A stretch of 64,000 bases of DNA from Methanosarcinaceae archaeon (GTDB lineage: Archaea; Halobacteriota; Methanosarcinia; Methanosarcinales; Methanosarcinaceae). A program made the translations under genes and the position numbers. Positions 17,502 through 25,281 of the stretch are shown piece after piece (the first letter of the stretch is position 1; each line of letters opens with the position of its first letter). Below the pieces are notes generated by a model, which was not told where the DNA came from, did no database searches, and saw only the letters and a list, made by a program, of their open reading frames with translations. The stretch lies in contig JAIPUR010000001.1 of the NCBI GenBank assembly GCA_020055655.1, positions 1-64,000 on the forward strand, given 5' to 3'.

Positions 17502-17566
17502 TTACAAACAATATTTACAAACAATATTTAGAATTAATATTTAGAATTAATATTCAGAAACAATGT
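17502..17566. repeat. Five imperfect 13-bp tandem repeats
   Basis: Units start at 17502, 17515, 17528, 17541 and 17554: TTACAAACAATAT twice, TTAGAATTAATAT twice, then TCAGAAACAATGT. They lie in the 267-nt gap upstream of the dockerin gene. A direct repeat of GTTATCCAGG lies at about 17385-17410 in the same gap. They could be a regulator-binding array or simple slippage; undecided. Confidence 0.7.
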
Positions 17567-17580
17567 TCTGAAAAATTAAT

Positions 17581-18000
17581 CTACTCTTTTTTCCTTGATT
17601 CAATTGTCAATTTTGAATCGAATATCATTTCATGTGTAAATGTGAGCCATAGTAGGAATGGAAACGCGATCCTTCCTATTGCATAGATATACAGTAGTTG
17701 TTCTTGATATGCAAGGAACACTATTTGCAAGTATATGGTAATTAGGTTAAATACTACTGTTAACCCTAATCCTATCATCAGGATTCGAATTGTTTTTCTT
17801 TTTTCCAATGCTGATGCAAGAATGAGGGACATGAAAGGAATGAAGTTCAAAGGTAGGTAAAATAGAATGAAATTCTCAAGATCTACAATAACCACAGAAG
17901 AAGCAAAATACTTGCCACCAAATGGTATCCATACAATGAATAATACAGTGAGGTAAATTATGAATCGCTTCAAAAAAGGCATTATTTGAATTCTTTCCAT
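17581..18000 (-). CDS. Four-helix membrane protein, unknown function
   Basis: A 139-residue protein with about four hydrophobic segments (residues ~9-27, 38-62, 70-93 and 97-118). The N-terminus is basic and the C-terminus charged (ESRKKE). GGATAGAGA precedes ATG 18000. Its size and layout recall accessory membrane proteins encoded near some exosortases, but I see no diagnostic motif and treat this as a weak resemblance. It lies between the PGF-CTERM cohesin gene and the dockerin gene, on the same strand. Confidence 0.65.
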   Translation of the reverse strand: MERIQIMPFLKRFIIYLTVLFIVWIPFGGKYFASSVVIVDLENFILFYLPLNFIPFMSLILASALEKRKTIRILMIGLGLTVVFNLITIYLQIVFLAYQEQLLYIYAIGRIAFPFLLWLTFTHEMIFDSKLTIESRKKE

Positions 18001-18194
18001 ATTCTCTATCCTGCGGCAATTTATTTTTCCTTTAATTTTGTATCAATTTTTGTCCGTTTTTTGATTATATGGATTCTAGAAATTGGAATGAATTGGCATG
18101 ATTGCTAAAAATAATATATGCAACCAGTTCCAAATTATCAAACAAGCTCTGAATTGTACTTTTGGAAATGGATAGCATACGAGATAATTTTTTT

Positions 18195-19691
18195 TTACTT
18201 TTGTTGAGTCGATTTATCTTTCTGGTAATATGCTATTGCTATTGCAACTATTCCTGCGATCAGACCGAAACCAGGAGTATCTCTTGCCTCACTCAAAGGC
18301 ATCTCCTCATCTTCCGCATTATCTTCCATCGGTGATTCCAGATTTTCTTTATCACTAGGAGCACTTAGTCTGAAGATCACTGGAACTTCGCCGATGCCAT
18401 TCTTTTCTCCTTCCTCATCAATAGTTTGATATATATCATCGATGAACGATTCTCTGTCCGCATCTATTTCTTCGTTCATTCTGACCTCGAAATAGCCATT
18501 TGGAGAGACACCGATACTCAAAATCATTCCATTTTGGATATAAGGTTCGAGTTTAATTCCCGAATCCTGTGAAATTCTGTAACTATCCTGGAAGAACCAT
18601 TGCCAGCATTCTTTTTCAGTTTCTATTTTTGGAAGTTTACCTAGTATTTTTATCACAGAAGGTTCGTACACCGAACTATTTTCATCTGTAAGTGCTGAAA
18701 GAGACAGTTCATTCATTGCTTTCAAATTACCCATGAGGTCCTGCAAAGCATCAGTAATTTGGGAATCAGTGCCAGATCCAAATTCAACTGGAACATTATC
18801 AAAACCCATTTTTCTTGCTTCAATTTCTATAATGGAATAAATATCATTAGTGTCAGCTTGTTCTATCAAGGGTTTGTAGAAAACAACAACTAAGTAGTTG
18901 GCTGAATTTGTTCCCAAGGACATTATCTTTCCATGAGGATAAAATTGTTTATTTTCAAATTGTGCTTTAAGTTTCTTTTCAAGAGCAATCACACTTTCAT
19001 TGCTACTTTCTGCTATTCCACGCTTGTCCGTGACTTTGTAATCATTTGGGTGTGATCCAAAAATATAATCATATTCAATCTTTGACTGGGAAGGTGATGC
19101 CATTGATTCTGTCATTGATGTAGTGGCAGTAGATTTTACTTCATGTTCGGTATTTATTATCTCTGGGTCCGCATCATCTTCATCCCAGGTATCTCCAATA
19201 AATATTACAGAACCAGTTGCTTTACCAGAAATTTCATTAGAGTTTTTATCAATTAATTTGATATCTTTGAAATTCAAGTAAGATATTCCATTTTCTGCAT
19301 TGTCTTTAACCTGAAATTCAAATGTTAAGAATTTACTGTTGGCAACCTGATAACTAGACTTGGTGGATGCAAGTCCGTATTTTATTGTTCCATGACCATC
19401 ATCTCCGATTCCGGGCAAAATCAAGACGTCTGTGCCAAAAATAGCTTCTTCTGTAATTTTTATTACTTTTAATGTATTTGCGTCGTAATTCAATATTGTA
19501 TCTATACCTTTTAGATATTCTTCCTGTGAATCTACATTCATTGTTAATGTAAAAGTATCTCCTGTAGATAATCCGGTGGTCTTCTGAGGTATTATGTAAA
19601 CAGATCCTATTGCAGATACATTTCCAATTGCTATTGTTGCAAATATCAAAGCTATAATAGAGTACTTCAGTACCCGTGTTCTAAATTCCAT
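18195..19691 (-). CDS. Cohesin-domain surface protein with PGF-CTERM archaeosortase tail
   Basis: A 498-residue exported protein. Residues 1-28 are the signal peptide and ~29-165 a cohesin-like domain (GDTFTLTMNVDSQEEYLKGIDTILNYDANTL; GIGDDGHGTIKYGLAST). A spacer precedes a ~270-residue domain with two related halves (YPHGKIMSLGTNS-YLVV and IQNGMILSIGVSPNGYFEV), and then an acidic stalk. The C-terminus is DTPGFGLIAG, a hydrophobic helix and a polar/basic tail, matching PGF-CTERM, the ArtA signal. ATG 19691 follows GGGGGTTAC. It probably displays its cohesin covalently on the surface and is a candidate anchor for the dockerin system to its left. Confidence 0.82.
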   Translation of the reverse strand: MEFRTRVLKYSIIALIFATIAIGNVSAIGSVYIIPQKTTGLSTGDTFTLTMNVDSQEEYLKGIDTILNYDANTLKVIKITEEAIFGTDVLILPGIGDDGHGTIKYGLASTKSSYQVANSKFLTFEFQVKDNAENGISYLNFKDIKLIDKNSNEISGKATGSVIFIGDTWDEDDADPEIINTEHEVKSTATTSMTESMASPSQSKIEYDYIFGSHPNDYKVTDKRGIAESSNESVIALEKKLKAQFENKQFYPHGKIMSLGTNSANYLVVVFYKPLIEQADTNDIYSIIEIEARKMGFDNVPVEFGSGTDSQITDALQDLMGNLKAMNELSLSALTDENSSVYEPSVIKILGKLPKIETEKECWQWFFQDSYRISQDSGIKLEPYIQNGMILSIGVSPNGYFEVRMNEEIDADRESFIDDIYQTIDEEGEKNGIGEVPVIFRLSAPSDKENLESPMEDNAEDEEMPLSEARDTPGFGLIAGIVAIAIAYYQKDKSTQQK

Positions 19692-20094
19692 TTTACATGT
19701 AACCCCCGTTACTGATGTTCGATAGATTCTCAAATATGCTAAGTAAGATATTTAAGATTTGAATTATGCTGATAAAAATCTTCCCATACAACTTTATAAA
19801 AACAACAGTAATATATTAAATTCGAAGTTAATATTCTGGATATCTAAAAAAGTAGAGAAATGGATGACTGCCAATCATTCATTTCTCTGGTTTGCTTTCC
19901 GGTGGTACGTTGGTGGTATTTTGGCTAAAAGTAAGAAGTGAACCATTAACCTTCACTCCAGATTCGAGTTTATGGAACAGATCATGACCACCTATTATAC
20001 ATCTTATCTCACAGATTATAAAACAGGAAGAAACAATTCTTTGTAGGATTGTTAAGTATCTACCAATTTACTGGAAATGTGTAAAAATAATTCA
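19692..20094. other. 403-nt gap with no convincing gene
   Basis: AT-rich upstream region of the PGF-CTERM gene. A 60-codon plus-strand frame (19759-19941, TTG start, no ribosome binding site) ends in a Trp/Tyr/Lys-rich stretch that could be a degraded coding fragment. I cannot assign it to a family. TATA-like sequences for the minus-strand gene occur around 19740-19760. Confidence 0.4.
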
Positions 20095-20322
20095 TTATTG
20101 TTTTAACTTTTTTCTTGTTGTGATATTTGAATATGTTGTATATCCGAAGATGATTATTCCAAGCCAGAGAATCGGCTCACCTATCATCTCTTCTCCAATA
20201 TATGAAAGTGCAAGGCCTATACTTAATATCAGTACATTTACTCTTAATATTTGCTTATTTCTATGAAGGGTAGCTATGCATTTTTGCTTTTCATAAAGTT
20301 CTTGCTTTTTATCCTGATTCAT
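20095..20322 (-). CDS. Small membrane protein, two helices
   Basis: A 75-residue protein with a charged N-terminal ~28 residues (MNQDKKQELYEKQK), two hydrophobic segments (~29-44 and ~50-62) and a basic end (TTRKKLKQ). No family is recognised. It lies 9 nt downstream of the Sua5 gene and is likely co-transcribed with it. Confidence 0.6.
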   Translation of the reverse strand: MNQDKKQELYEKQKCIATLHRNKQILRVNVLILSIGLALSYIGEEMIGEPILWLGIIIFGYTTYSNITTRKKLKQ

Positions 20323-20331
20323 GGTATCACA

Positions 20332-21387
20332 TTAAACTTCTATTATTGACCTGGCTGCTTTTCTAATTCGATCTCCAACTGCTGCACCGACCCCAATACG
20401 ACTAAAAGAACCATCTACAATAATAAGATCAACTTTGTTCTCATCCATATGTCGCAGACCAAAAAAGATTCTGGCTGCAGCTTTCTCCGGTCTGTCTTTT
20501 TCTCCCAGGGAAAAGATTTTACTGCTTTTAAAGAATTCTATGCTCTCTTCAGTTAAAATCAAGCCAACTTTTTCATCATTCTTCCCGTGATCAAGAAGCA
20601 TCTGGGATATTTTAGCAATGACATCTTCATTCTTTCCTTCAACAAGGATGACGTTAACATCGGGTGAGTAATGGGTGTATTTCATTCCCGGGGAGCGAAC
20701 AATTTTGTCTCCATGATGTACTTTATCGTCATAAGCAACATTAACAGGTCCAATTTCGCCTTCTATATCCTGCTGACTGATTTTTCCTGGCCTCAATATA
20801 GCAGGAGGTTCTGTGGTCATATCTATAACAGTGGATTCAACACCTAACTCTACAGGTCCTCCATCTATGATTGCATCAATTCTTCCGCTAAGATCAGTGA
20901 TCACATGTCCTGCAATTGTGGGACTTGGTTTTCCAGAAAGATTTGCACTTGGAGCAGCAATTGCTTTGCCGGAGAGTTCTATAAGCTTAGTGGCAATTTT
21001 GCTGTCTGGCATCCGTAATGCTACAGTATCAAGGCCCCCGGTGGTAATATCAGGTACTATCTCTTTACGTTGCATTATCACTGTAAGAGGGCCTGGCCAG
21101 AATTTATCCATCAGAATAGAAGCTTTTTTCGGAATTATTTCAACAAGCTCATTACACTGTTCTTTTGAAAAAACATGCACTATTAGGGGATTATCTGCTG
21201 GCCTGCCCTTTGCCTGAAAAATTGATCTGACTGCACTGGAATTCAATGCATCGGCTCCAAGTCCATAGACGGTTTCAGTGGGAAAAGCAACAGTGCCACC
21301 ATTTTTAATGACACTGGCAGCTTCCTTTAGTATTTTTTCAAAATTATGCTTTCTAATATGGAATATTTGGGTTTTGTATGTAGTCAT
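20332..21387 (-). CDS. sua5: Threonylcarbamoyl-AMP synthase (Sua5/YrdC)
   Basis: Makes threonylcarbamoyl-adenylate from Thr, bicarbonate and ATP for the t6A37 tRNA modification. It has 351 residues. The YrdC domain (~1-210) has GGTVAFPTETVYGLGADA, KGRPADNPL, FWPGPLT and SANLSGKPSPT. After the linker YTHYSPD comes the Sua5 C-terminal domain (~235-351), ending AVGDRIRKAARS. Sua5 with this domain is the long form found in many archaea. Starts at ATG 21387. Confidence 0.95.
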   Translation of the reverse strand: MTTYKTQIFHIRKHNFEKILKEAASVIKNGGTVAFPTETVYGLGADALNSSAVRSIFQAKGRPADNPLIVHVFSKEQCNELVEIIPKKASILMDKFWPGPLTVIMQRKEIVPDITTGGLDTVALRMPDSKIATKLIELSGKAIAAPSANLSGKPSPTIAGHVITDLSGRIDAIIDGGPVELGVESTVIDMTTEPPAILRPGKISQQDIEGEIGPVNVAYDDKVHHGDKIVRSPGMKYTHYSPDVNVILVEGKNEDVIAKISQMLLDHGKNDEKVGLILTEESIEFFKSSKIFSLGEKDRPEKAAARIFFGLRHMDENKVDLIIVDGSFSRIGVGAAVGDRIRKAARSIIEV

Positions 21388-21597
21388 TTCTTTAACCAGA
21401 ACTTGTTACATTTATAACAATTATAATTTCTAAGAATTTGGTGAGATAATGAGTGCTAAATACTTATTATTTACTTTCATTCTATAATTCCTGCTTTTTG
21501 TATATTTCAATAAAAATCAATAAAGTGGTGTTTACAGTGTCAAATACTTTTGGAAACGGTGCTCTTCATTCGTGATTTTGAATCAATTTGTGTAAGA

Positions 21598-21614
21598 ACC
21601 CTTATATAATATTA
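21598..21614 (+). promoter_or_regulatory. Archaeal BRE/TATA promoter upstream of hairpin RNA
   Basis: The ACC-rich lead followed by TTATATAA (core 21602-21609) and ATATTA is a good archaeal BRE/TATA match. With the usual ~25-nt spacing, transcription would start at about 21628-21632, at the foot of the hairpin described in the next entry. No protein-coding frame follows on the plus strand. Confidence 0.6.
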
Positions 21615-21629
21615 AAACCTGTATGAAAT

Positions 21630-21700
21630 CAGTGAGCGGGCCTATTTTTTAACCCCACTCCCACACTAACCCCCACTCCCCAGCCCGCTCACAAAGATTA
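21630..21700 (+). ncRNA. Candidate small RNA: 10-bp stem with C-rich loop
   Basis: GTGAGCGGGC (21632-21641) pairs perfectly with GCCCGCTCAC (21683-21692). The 41-nt loop holds two exact copies of CCCCACTCCC (21653-21662 and 21671-21680). The element sits immediately after a TATA box and between sua5 (minus) and the end of mnhG (minus), with no coding frame. Exposed C-rich loops in regulatory RNAs often pair with G-rich ribosome binding sites, so a trans-acting sRNA is the leading idea. On the other strand the loop reads as four G-runs of 4, 5, 3 and 4 with spacers of 3, 7 and 3, a canonical G-quadruplex pattern. The 3' end is a guess; no clear U-tract follows at once. Confidence 0.5.
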
Positions 21701-21794
21701 TATGTGTGGATTCTCAGCAATTAATGTGTATATACAACATAGTGATTTCTATTCTAATTCTCTGCATTAATGTTGTGGTAATGCTGCTCTTGAT

Positions 21795-22157
21795 CTATTC
21801 TTTTTCCTGATCTTTGTAATAGCTTTGCCCATACTCATCAACGATGGATTCCTTGCAAAGGCCTACTCCATGTCTGTGTGCGGCACGGCTCATCATGTGT
21901 GCAGCCATTGGTGCAGTTAGCATCAGGAACATTCCTACTGTAATGGCTTTAATTCCCATTGAATTAAAACCTACTTTCATGACAATTCCAAGCATAACTC
22001 CAAAAGCTCCAAGTATCCCTATCTTTGTTGTTGCATGAAGGCGGTTATACACATCAGGTAATCTTAAAAGGCCAAGCATTCCAAGGAACAAAAATATCAT
22101 CCCTCCGGCAAAGAATGAAAAGCTGAGTATATTGCGTATCATTTCATAATCGGTCAA
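21795..22157 (-). CDS. mnhG: Na+/H+ antiporter subunit MnhG (MrpG)
   Basis: Small membrane subunit of the Mrp multisubunit cation/proton antiporter. It has 120 residues and about three helices, with the family motif GLLRLPDVYNRLHATTK-GILG followed by TAPMAAHMMSRAAHRHG. The TTG at 22157 overlaps the mnhF stop (TTGA) and follows GAGGGGGTGGTC; an ATG at 22142 is an alternative. It is the last gene of mnhABCDEFG. Confidence 0.92.
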   Translation of the reverse strand: MTDYEMIRNILSFSFFAGGMIFLFLGMLGLLRLPDVYNRLHATTKIGILGAFGVMLGIVMKVGFNSMGIKAITVGMFLMLTAPMAAHMMSRAAHRHGVGLCKESIVDEYGQSYYKDQEKE

Positions 22158-22420
22158 AAGACCACCCCCTCATCGAGATATTTTGAGATCGCAACCGTTC
22201 CGAGAAACGATATTATCGAAAGTACAAGGGCTACGTCTAAAAAGAAAACTGATTCGTGCACAAACGAGTACACACCAAGCATTACAACCATTACAGTTGT
22301 CATGGCATCTAATCCTACTACACGATCAAGTATCGTGGGTCCTACGAGTATGCGGTACATGCATGGAATCATTGCCAATGCCATGAAAACCATTGCAACC
22401 TGAAGTATGCCAATATTCAT
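22154..22420 (-). CDS. mnhF: Na+/H+ antiporter subunit MnhF (MrpF)
   Basis: An 88-residue subunit with three membrane helices. The conserved core is RILVGPTILDRVVGLDAMTTV, with Asp in the second helix, then DVALVLSIISFLGTVAISKYL. ATGA-type overlaps with mnhE upstream and TTGA with mnhG downstream indicate tight translational coupling. Confidence 0.92.
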   Translation of the reverse strand: MNIGILQVAMVFMALAMIPCMYRILVGPTILDRVVGLDAMTTVMVVMLGVYSFVHESVFFLDVALVLSIISFLGTVAISKYLDEGVVF

Positions 22421-22911
22421 TCGAATGCCTCCAGTACATAATCTTCAAGTTCCTCTCTTATGGATTCGCGTATCTCATCTGCATCATCGATGTCAATACA
22501 GTGAACGTAGAGTATGGACCTATCATCTGAAACATCAACTGTCAGAGTTCCTGGTGTAAGGGTAATTGTATTTGAAAGCGTTGTGATACCAAGATCTGTT
22601 TTAGCTCTTATCGGGACTGATATAATTCCTGGTTTTATATTGATAGTAGGTTGAATAATTATTTTTGCCACAGCGATGCTTGCTTTCAATATTTCAATTG
22701 CCAGCTTCATGAAATATCTCATTAAACTTGGTATTTTTAGTATCAGAACCTCAAGGGAGTCATCAGTTATATTGTCATATAGTGCTCTTAATGGCCTAAG
22801 AAGGAGATAACTTATTATTGCGCCAAAAAGGAAATTTATGATGCTAATATTTCCACTAACAAAACACCAGACGATTCCAAGGTCTATTGAGTATACAAAT
22901 AACTTTTTCAT
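22417..22911 (-). CDS. mnhE: Na+/H+ antiporter subunit MnhE (MrpE)
   Basis: A 164-residue subunit with two or three N-terminal hydrophobic segments and a soluble C-terminal domain. The family pattern [36 protein letters not shown] is clear, followed by [10 protein letters not shown]. The 4-nt ATGA overlap with mnhD places it in the Mrp operon. Confidence 0.92.
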   Translation of the reverse strand: [164 protein letters not shown]

Positions 22912-24449
22912 CTGACCTGACCTCCCAGTACTGCGTCAATATATGGTTGTGGATCAAATAGCTGGGCTGTTATTTCACTTGCCAGTGCAAAAAGTGGCTC
23001 CGGATAAACTCCGAAGAATATTACCGCAACAGCAAGTAGGGCCAATGCCACTTTTATTTGTGGGGTTGGGCTGCGAGCTATGAAATCGGATTCATTTTCC
23101 GGTTCTTTCAATTCTCCCCAAAAGATAGTCATCCATGTTCTAAACAGATAGAATAGTGTAAATATAGCAAATAGCAATGCTATTGCAACTGGTGCATAGA
23201 ATCCTGCTTCAAGACCTGAATCAAAGACTACGAATTTTGCAATGAATCCACCCATAGGCGGCAATCCTGCAATTGACATAGATCCCATTAAAAATATTGT
23301 TGCAAGGAATGGTGATGTTCTAATAAATCCACCCATTTTGCGTATATCCTTTGTACCTGCATGATAAAGTGTTTCACCAGTTGCCAGGAAAAGCATTGAT
23401 TTTGCCATTGCGTGATTGACAAGATACATCAATGCGGCTGTTGTGGTATATACAGAACCCATTCCAACTCCGAGCAAAACATATCCTATCTGGCTGACAC
23501 TTGAATATGCCAGCATTCTTTTCAGGTCATATTGTCCAATGGCAGAAGCTGCTCCAACTCCTATTGTCACCAATGACAGGATCAGTATGATAGGTCTTGT
23601 CAGGAACAATACATCCGGGAATATGAGATAGTGTATTCTTAAAATACCGTAAATCCCTACCTTTATGACCATACCACTAAGCATTGCATGAATTGGTGCT
23701 GGTGCTGAGGGGTGCACATCTGCAAGCCAGAAGTGCAGAGGGAACATTGCTGCTTTATATCCAAATACAACAATGAACATCAGAGCTATCATATAGACAT
23801 GCCAGGGCATTGTACCGGCAGCGCTGAGTTGTGCCAATTTCACTGAGATATCCGCCATGTTCAATGTGCCTACTGTGGCATACAATGATGCTATGGCAGT
23901 TAACATGACAATTATGGAAAACATATTTAGTACAAGATACTTGAAAATAGCTTCTATCTTGTACAGCATTGGGGTATGATCTCCTCTTCCTGTTAGAACA
24001 ATAAGTCCGCAGGAAGCCATGACCAATACTTCAAAGAAGACAAATAAATTGAATAGATCTCCTGTAAGGAATATTCCATTAAGCCCTGCAACCATTATGT
24101 TGAACAGTGGGAAGAATGTGGTGTCAAGAGCTGTTTCTTTATCCATGTAGTCCTGTCCGTATATCATTGCCATCATGGAAATGAATGAGCTCAGAACTAC
24201 CATACCCGAACCTAAAAGATCAGCTACAAGTATTATGCCGTATTTGCCCCATTCTCCGACTTCGTATACGACGATCCCGTTTTCCCAGACATGTAGCAAA
24301 AGCGCAAGACTCATGATAAAAAGTCCTGCAAATACGGTTGTATTGAGTGCTTTTTGTAGCTTGAACCTTGATCTCAGAAATACTGTGATAGCAGCAAAGA
24401 ATATTGGTACGGCAACTAGAAGTATCGGGATATTGTGGTACATGTCCAT
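22908..24449 (-). CDS. mnhD: Na+/H+ antiporter subunit MnhD (MrpD), NuoN-like
   Basis: A 513-residue polytopic protein (~14 helices) homologous to the proton-pumping subunits of complex I. It contains FFEVLVMASCGLI with the conserved Glu, the Lys-bearing FGYKAAMFPLHFWLADVHPSAPAPIHAMLSG, and MLAYSSVSQIGY. It works with MnhA as a proton/sodium pathway. The start overlaps the mnhC stop by 1 nt; the stop overlaps mnhE. Confidence 0.94.
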   Translation of the reverse strand: MDMYHNIPILLVAVPIFFAAITVFLRSRFKLQKALNTTVFAGLFIMSLALLLHVWENGIVVYEVGEWGKYGIILVADLLGSGMVVLSSFISMMAMIYGQDYMDKETALDTTFFPLFNIMVAGLNGIFLTGDLFNLFVFFEVLVMASCGLIVLTGRGDHTPMLYKIEAIFKYLVLNMFSIIVMLTAIASLYATVGTLNMADISVKLAQLSAAGTMPWHVYMIALMFIVVFGYKAAMFPLHFWLADVHPSAPAPIHAMLSGMVIKVGIYGILRIHYLIFPDVLFLTRPIILILSLVTIGVGAASAIGQYDLKRMLAYSSVSQIGYVLLGVGMGSVYTTTAALMYLVNHAMAKSMLFLATGETLYHAGTKDIRKMGGFIRTSPFLATIFLMGSMSIAGLPPMGGFIAKFVVFDSGLEAGFYAPVAIALLFAIFTLFYLFRTWMTIFWGELKEPENESDFIARSPTPQIKVALALLAVAVIFFGVYPEPLFALASEITAQLFDPQPYIDAVLGGQVR

Positions 24450-24868
24450 TAACCTCTCAGCCTCCTGACTTTGCTTACATCCGTAGTGTTATGTTCCTTA
24501 TACACCCGATATGAAAGTATGAGGAGGAAAGATGTTGTTGCAAGGCTGATAACTATAGCCGTAAGTGTAAGTGCCTGTACCATGGGGTCAACAAATAACA
24601 TTTCTGTGCCTTCGGGTACTATCGGTGCAAGTATTCCGTTAACAAGGTCATCAGTAAATATTATTCCTGTTGTGTGCTGAGCTATTTCTTCGGTGATAAT
24701 GGGGACAGTTTTACCACCTGTAATACCTGATGAAAAAATAAGCAAATTTGCTGAATGGGAAAGTATGGTCATACCAAGGACAATTTTTATGATATCTTTT
24801 CGCAGTATCATGAATGTGCCTATTCCAAAAAGGAGTGCTATTGTGATGGATAGTAATGTGTTGTTCAT
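24449..24868 (-). CDS. mnhC: Na+/H+ antiporter subunit MnhC (MrpC), NuoK-like
   Basis: A 139-residue, three-helix subunit related to NuoK. It has [17 protein letters not shown] in helix 2 and [21 protein letters not shown] in helix 3, and a longer loop than NuoK ([12 protein letters not shown]). ATG 24868 overlaps the mnhB stop by 4 nt. Confidence 0.93.
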   Translation of the reverse strand: MNNTLLSITIALLFGIGTFMILRKDIIKIVLGMTILSHSANLLIFSSGITGGKTVPIITEEIAQHTTGIIFTDDLVNGILAPIVPEGTEMLFVDPMVQALTLTAIVISLATTSFLLILSYRVYKEHNTTDVSKVRRLRG

Positions 24869-25281
24869 TCATCATCACCTGTGCTTTTAAATATATACAA
24901 AATACTTCCAAAGACTACGAAGTAAACTCCTATGTCGAAAATCCCGGCTGAAACCAGTTCTATTTCTCCGATAAGTGGAATATGCAATTCCATAAATGTG
25001 CTTCTCAGGAAATTATGCCCGAAAAGGATTGCTCCAAAACCCGTTGAAGCTGATATGATCAAACCAAGGGCGAAGAACTTTTCCCATTTACAGTTGCAGA
25101 TGGACATTATATAATCCAATCCGAAAACAACGTACACAAGGGATATGGCTGAAGCAAACATTACTCCACCAATAAATCCCCCGCCTGGATTATTATGCCC
25201 TGCTAACAAGAGAGAGATTGAGAACAATATGGCAATGGGTACACATGCCTTTGTTACGGTTTTTGCAATAAGTGTTGTCAT
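24865..25281 (-). CDS. mnhB: Na+/H+ antiporter subunit MnhB (MrpB)
   Basis: A 138-residue, four-helix subunit. The characteristic [22 protein letters not shown] motif is present, followed by the [12 protein letters not shown] region and a C-terminal [24 protein letters not shown] helix. It is a separate gene, in contrast to fusions with MnhA in some bacteria. Overlaps of 4 nt on both sides. Confidence 0.93.
   Translation of the reverse strand: MTTLIAKTVTKACVPIAILFSISLLLAGHNNPGGGFIGGVMFASAISLVYVVFGLDYIMSICNCKWEKFFALGLIISASTGFGAILFGHNFLRSTFMELHIPLIGEIELVSAGIFDIGVYFVVFGSILYIFKSTGDDE

Noticed and set aside
19759-19941. 60-codon plus-strand frame in the gap at 19.7-20.1 kb
   Set aside because: TTG start without a ribosome binding site. 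The Trp/Tyr/Lys-rich end hinted at a transposase fragment, but no catalytic motif or terminal inverted repeat could be found.
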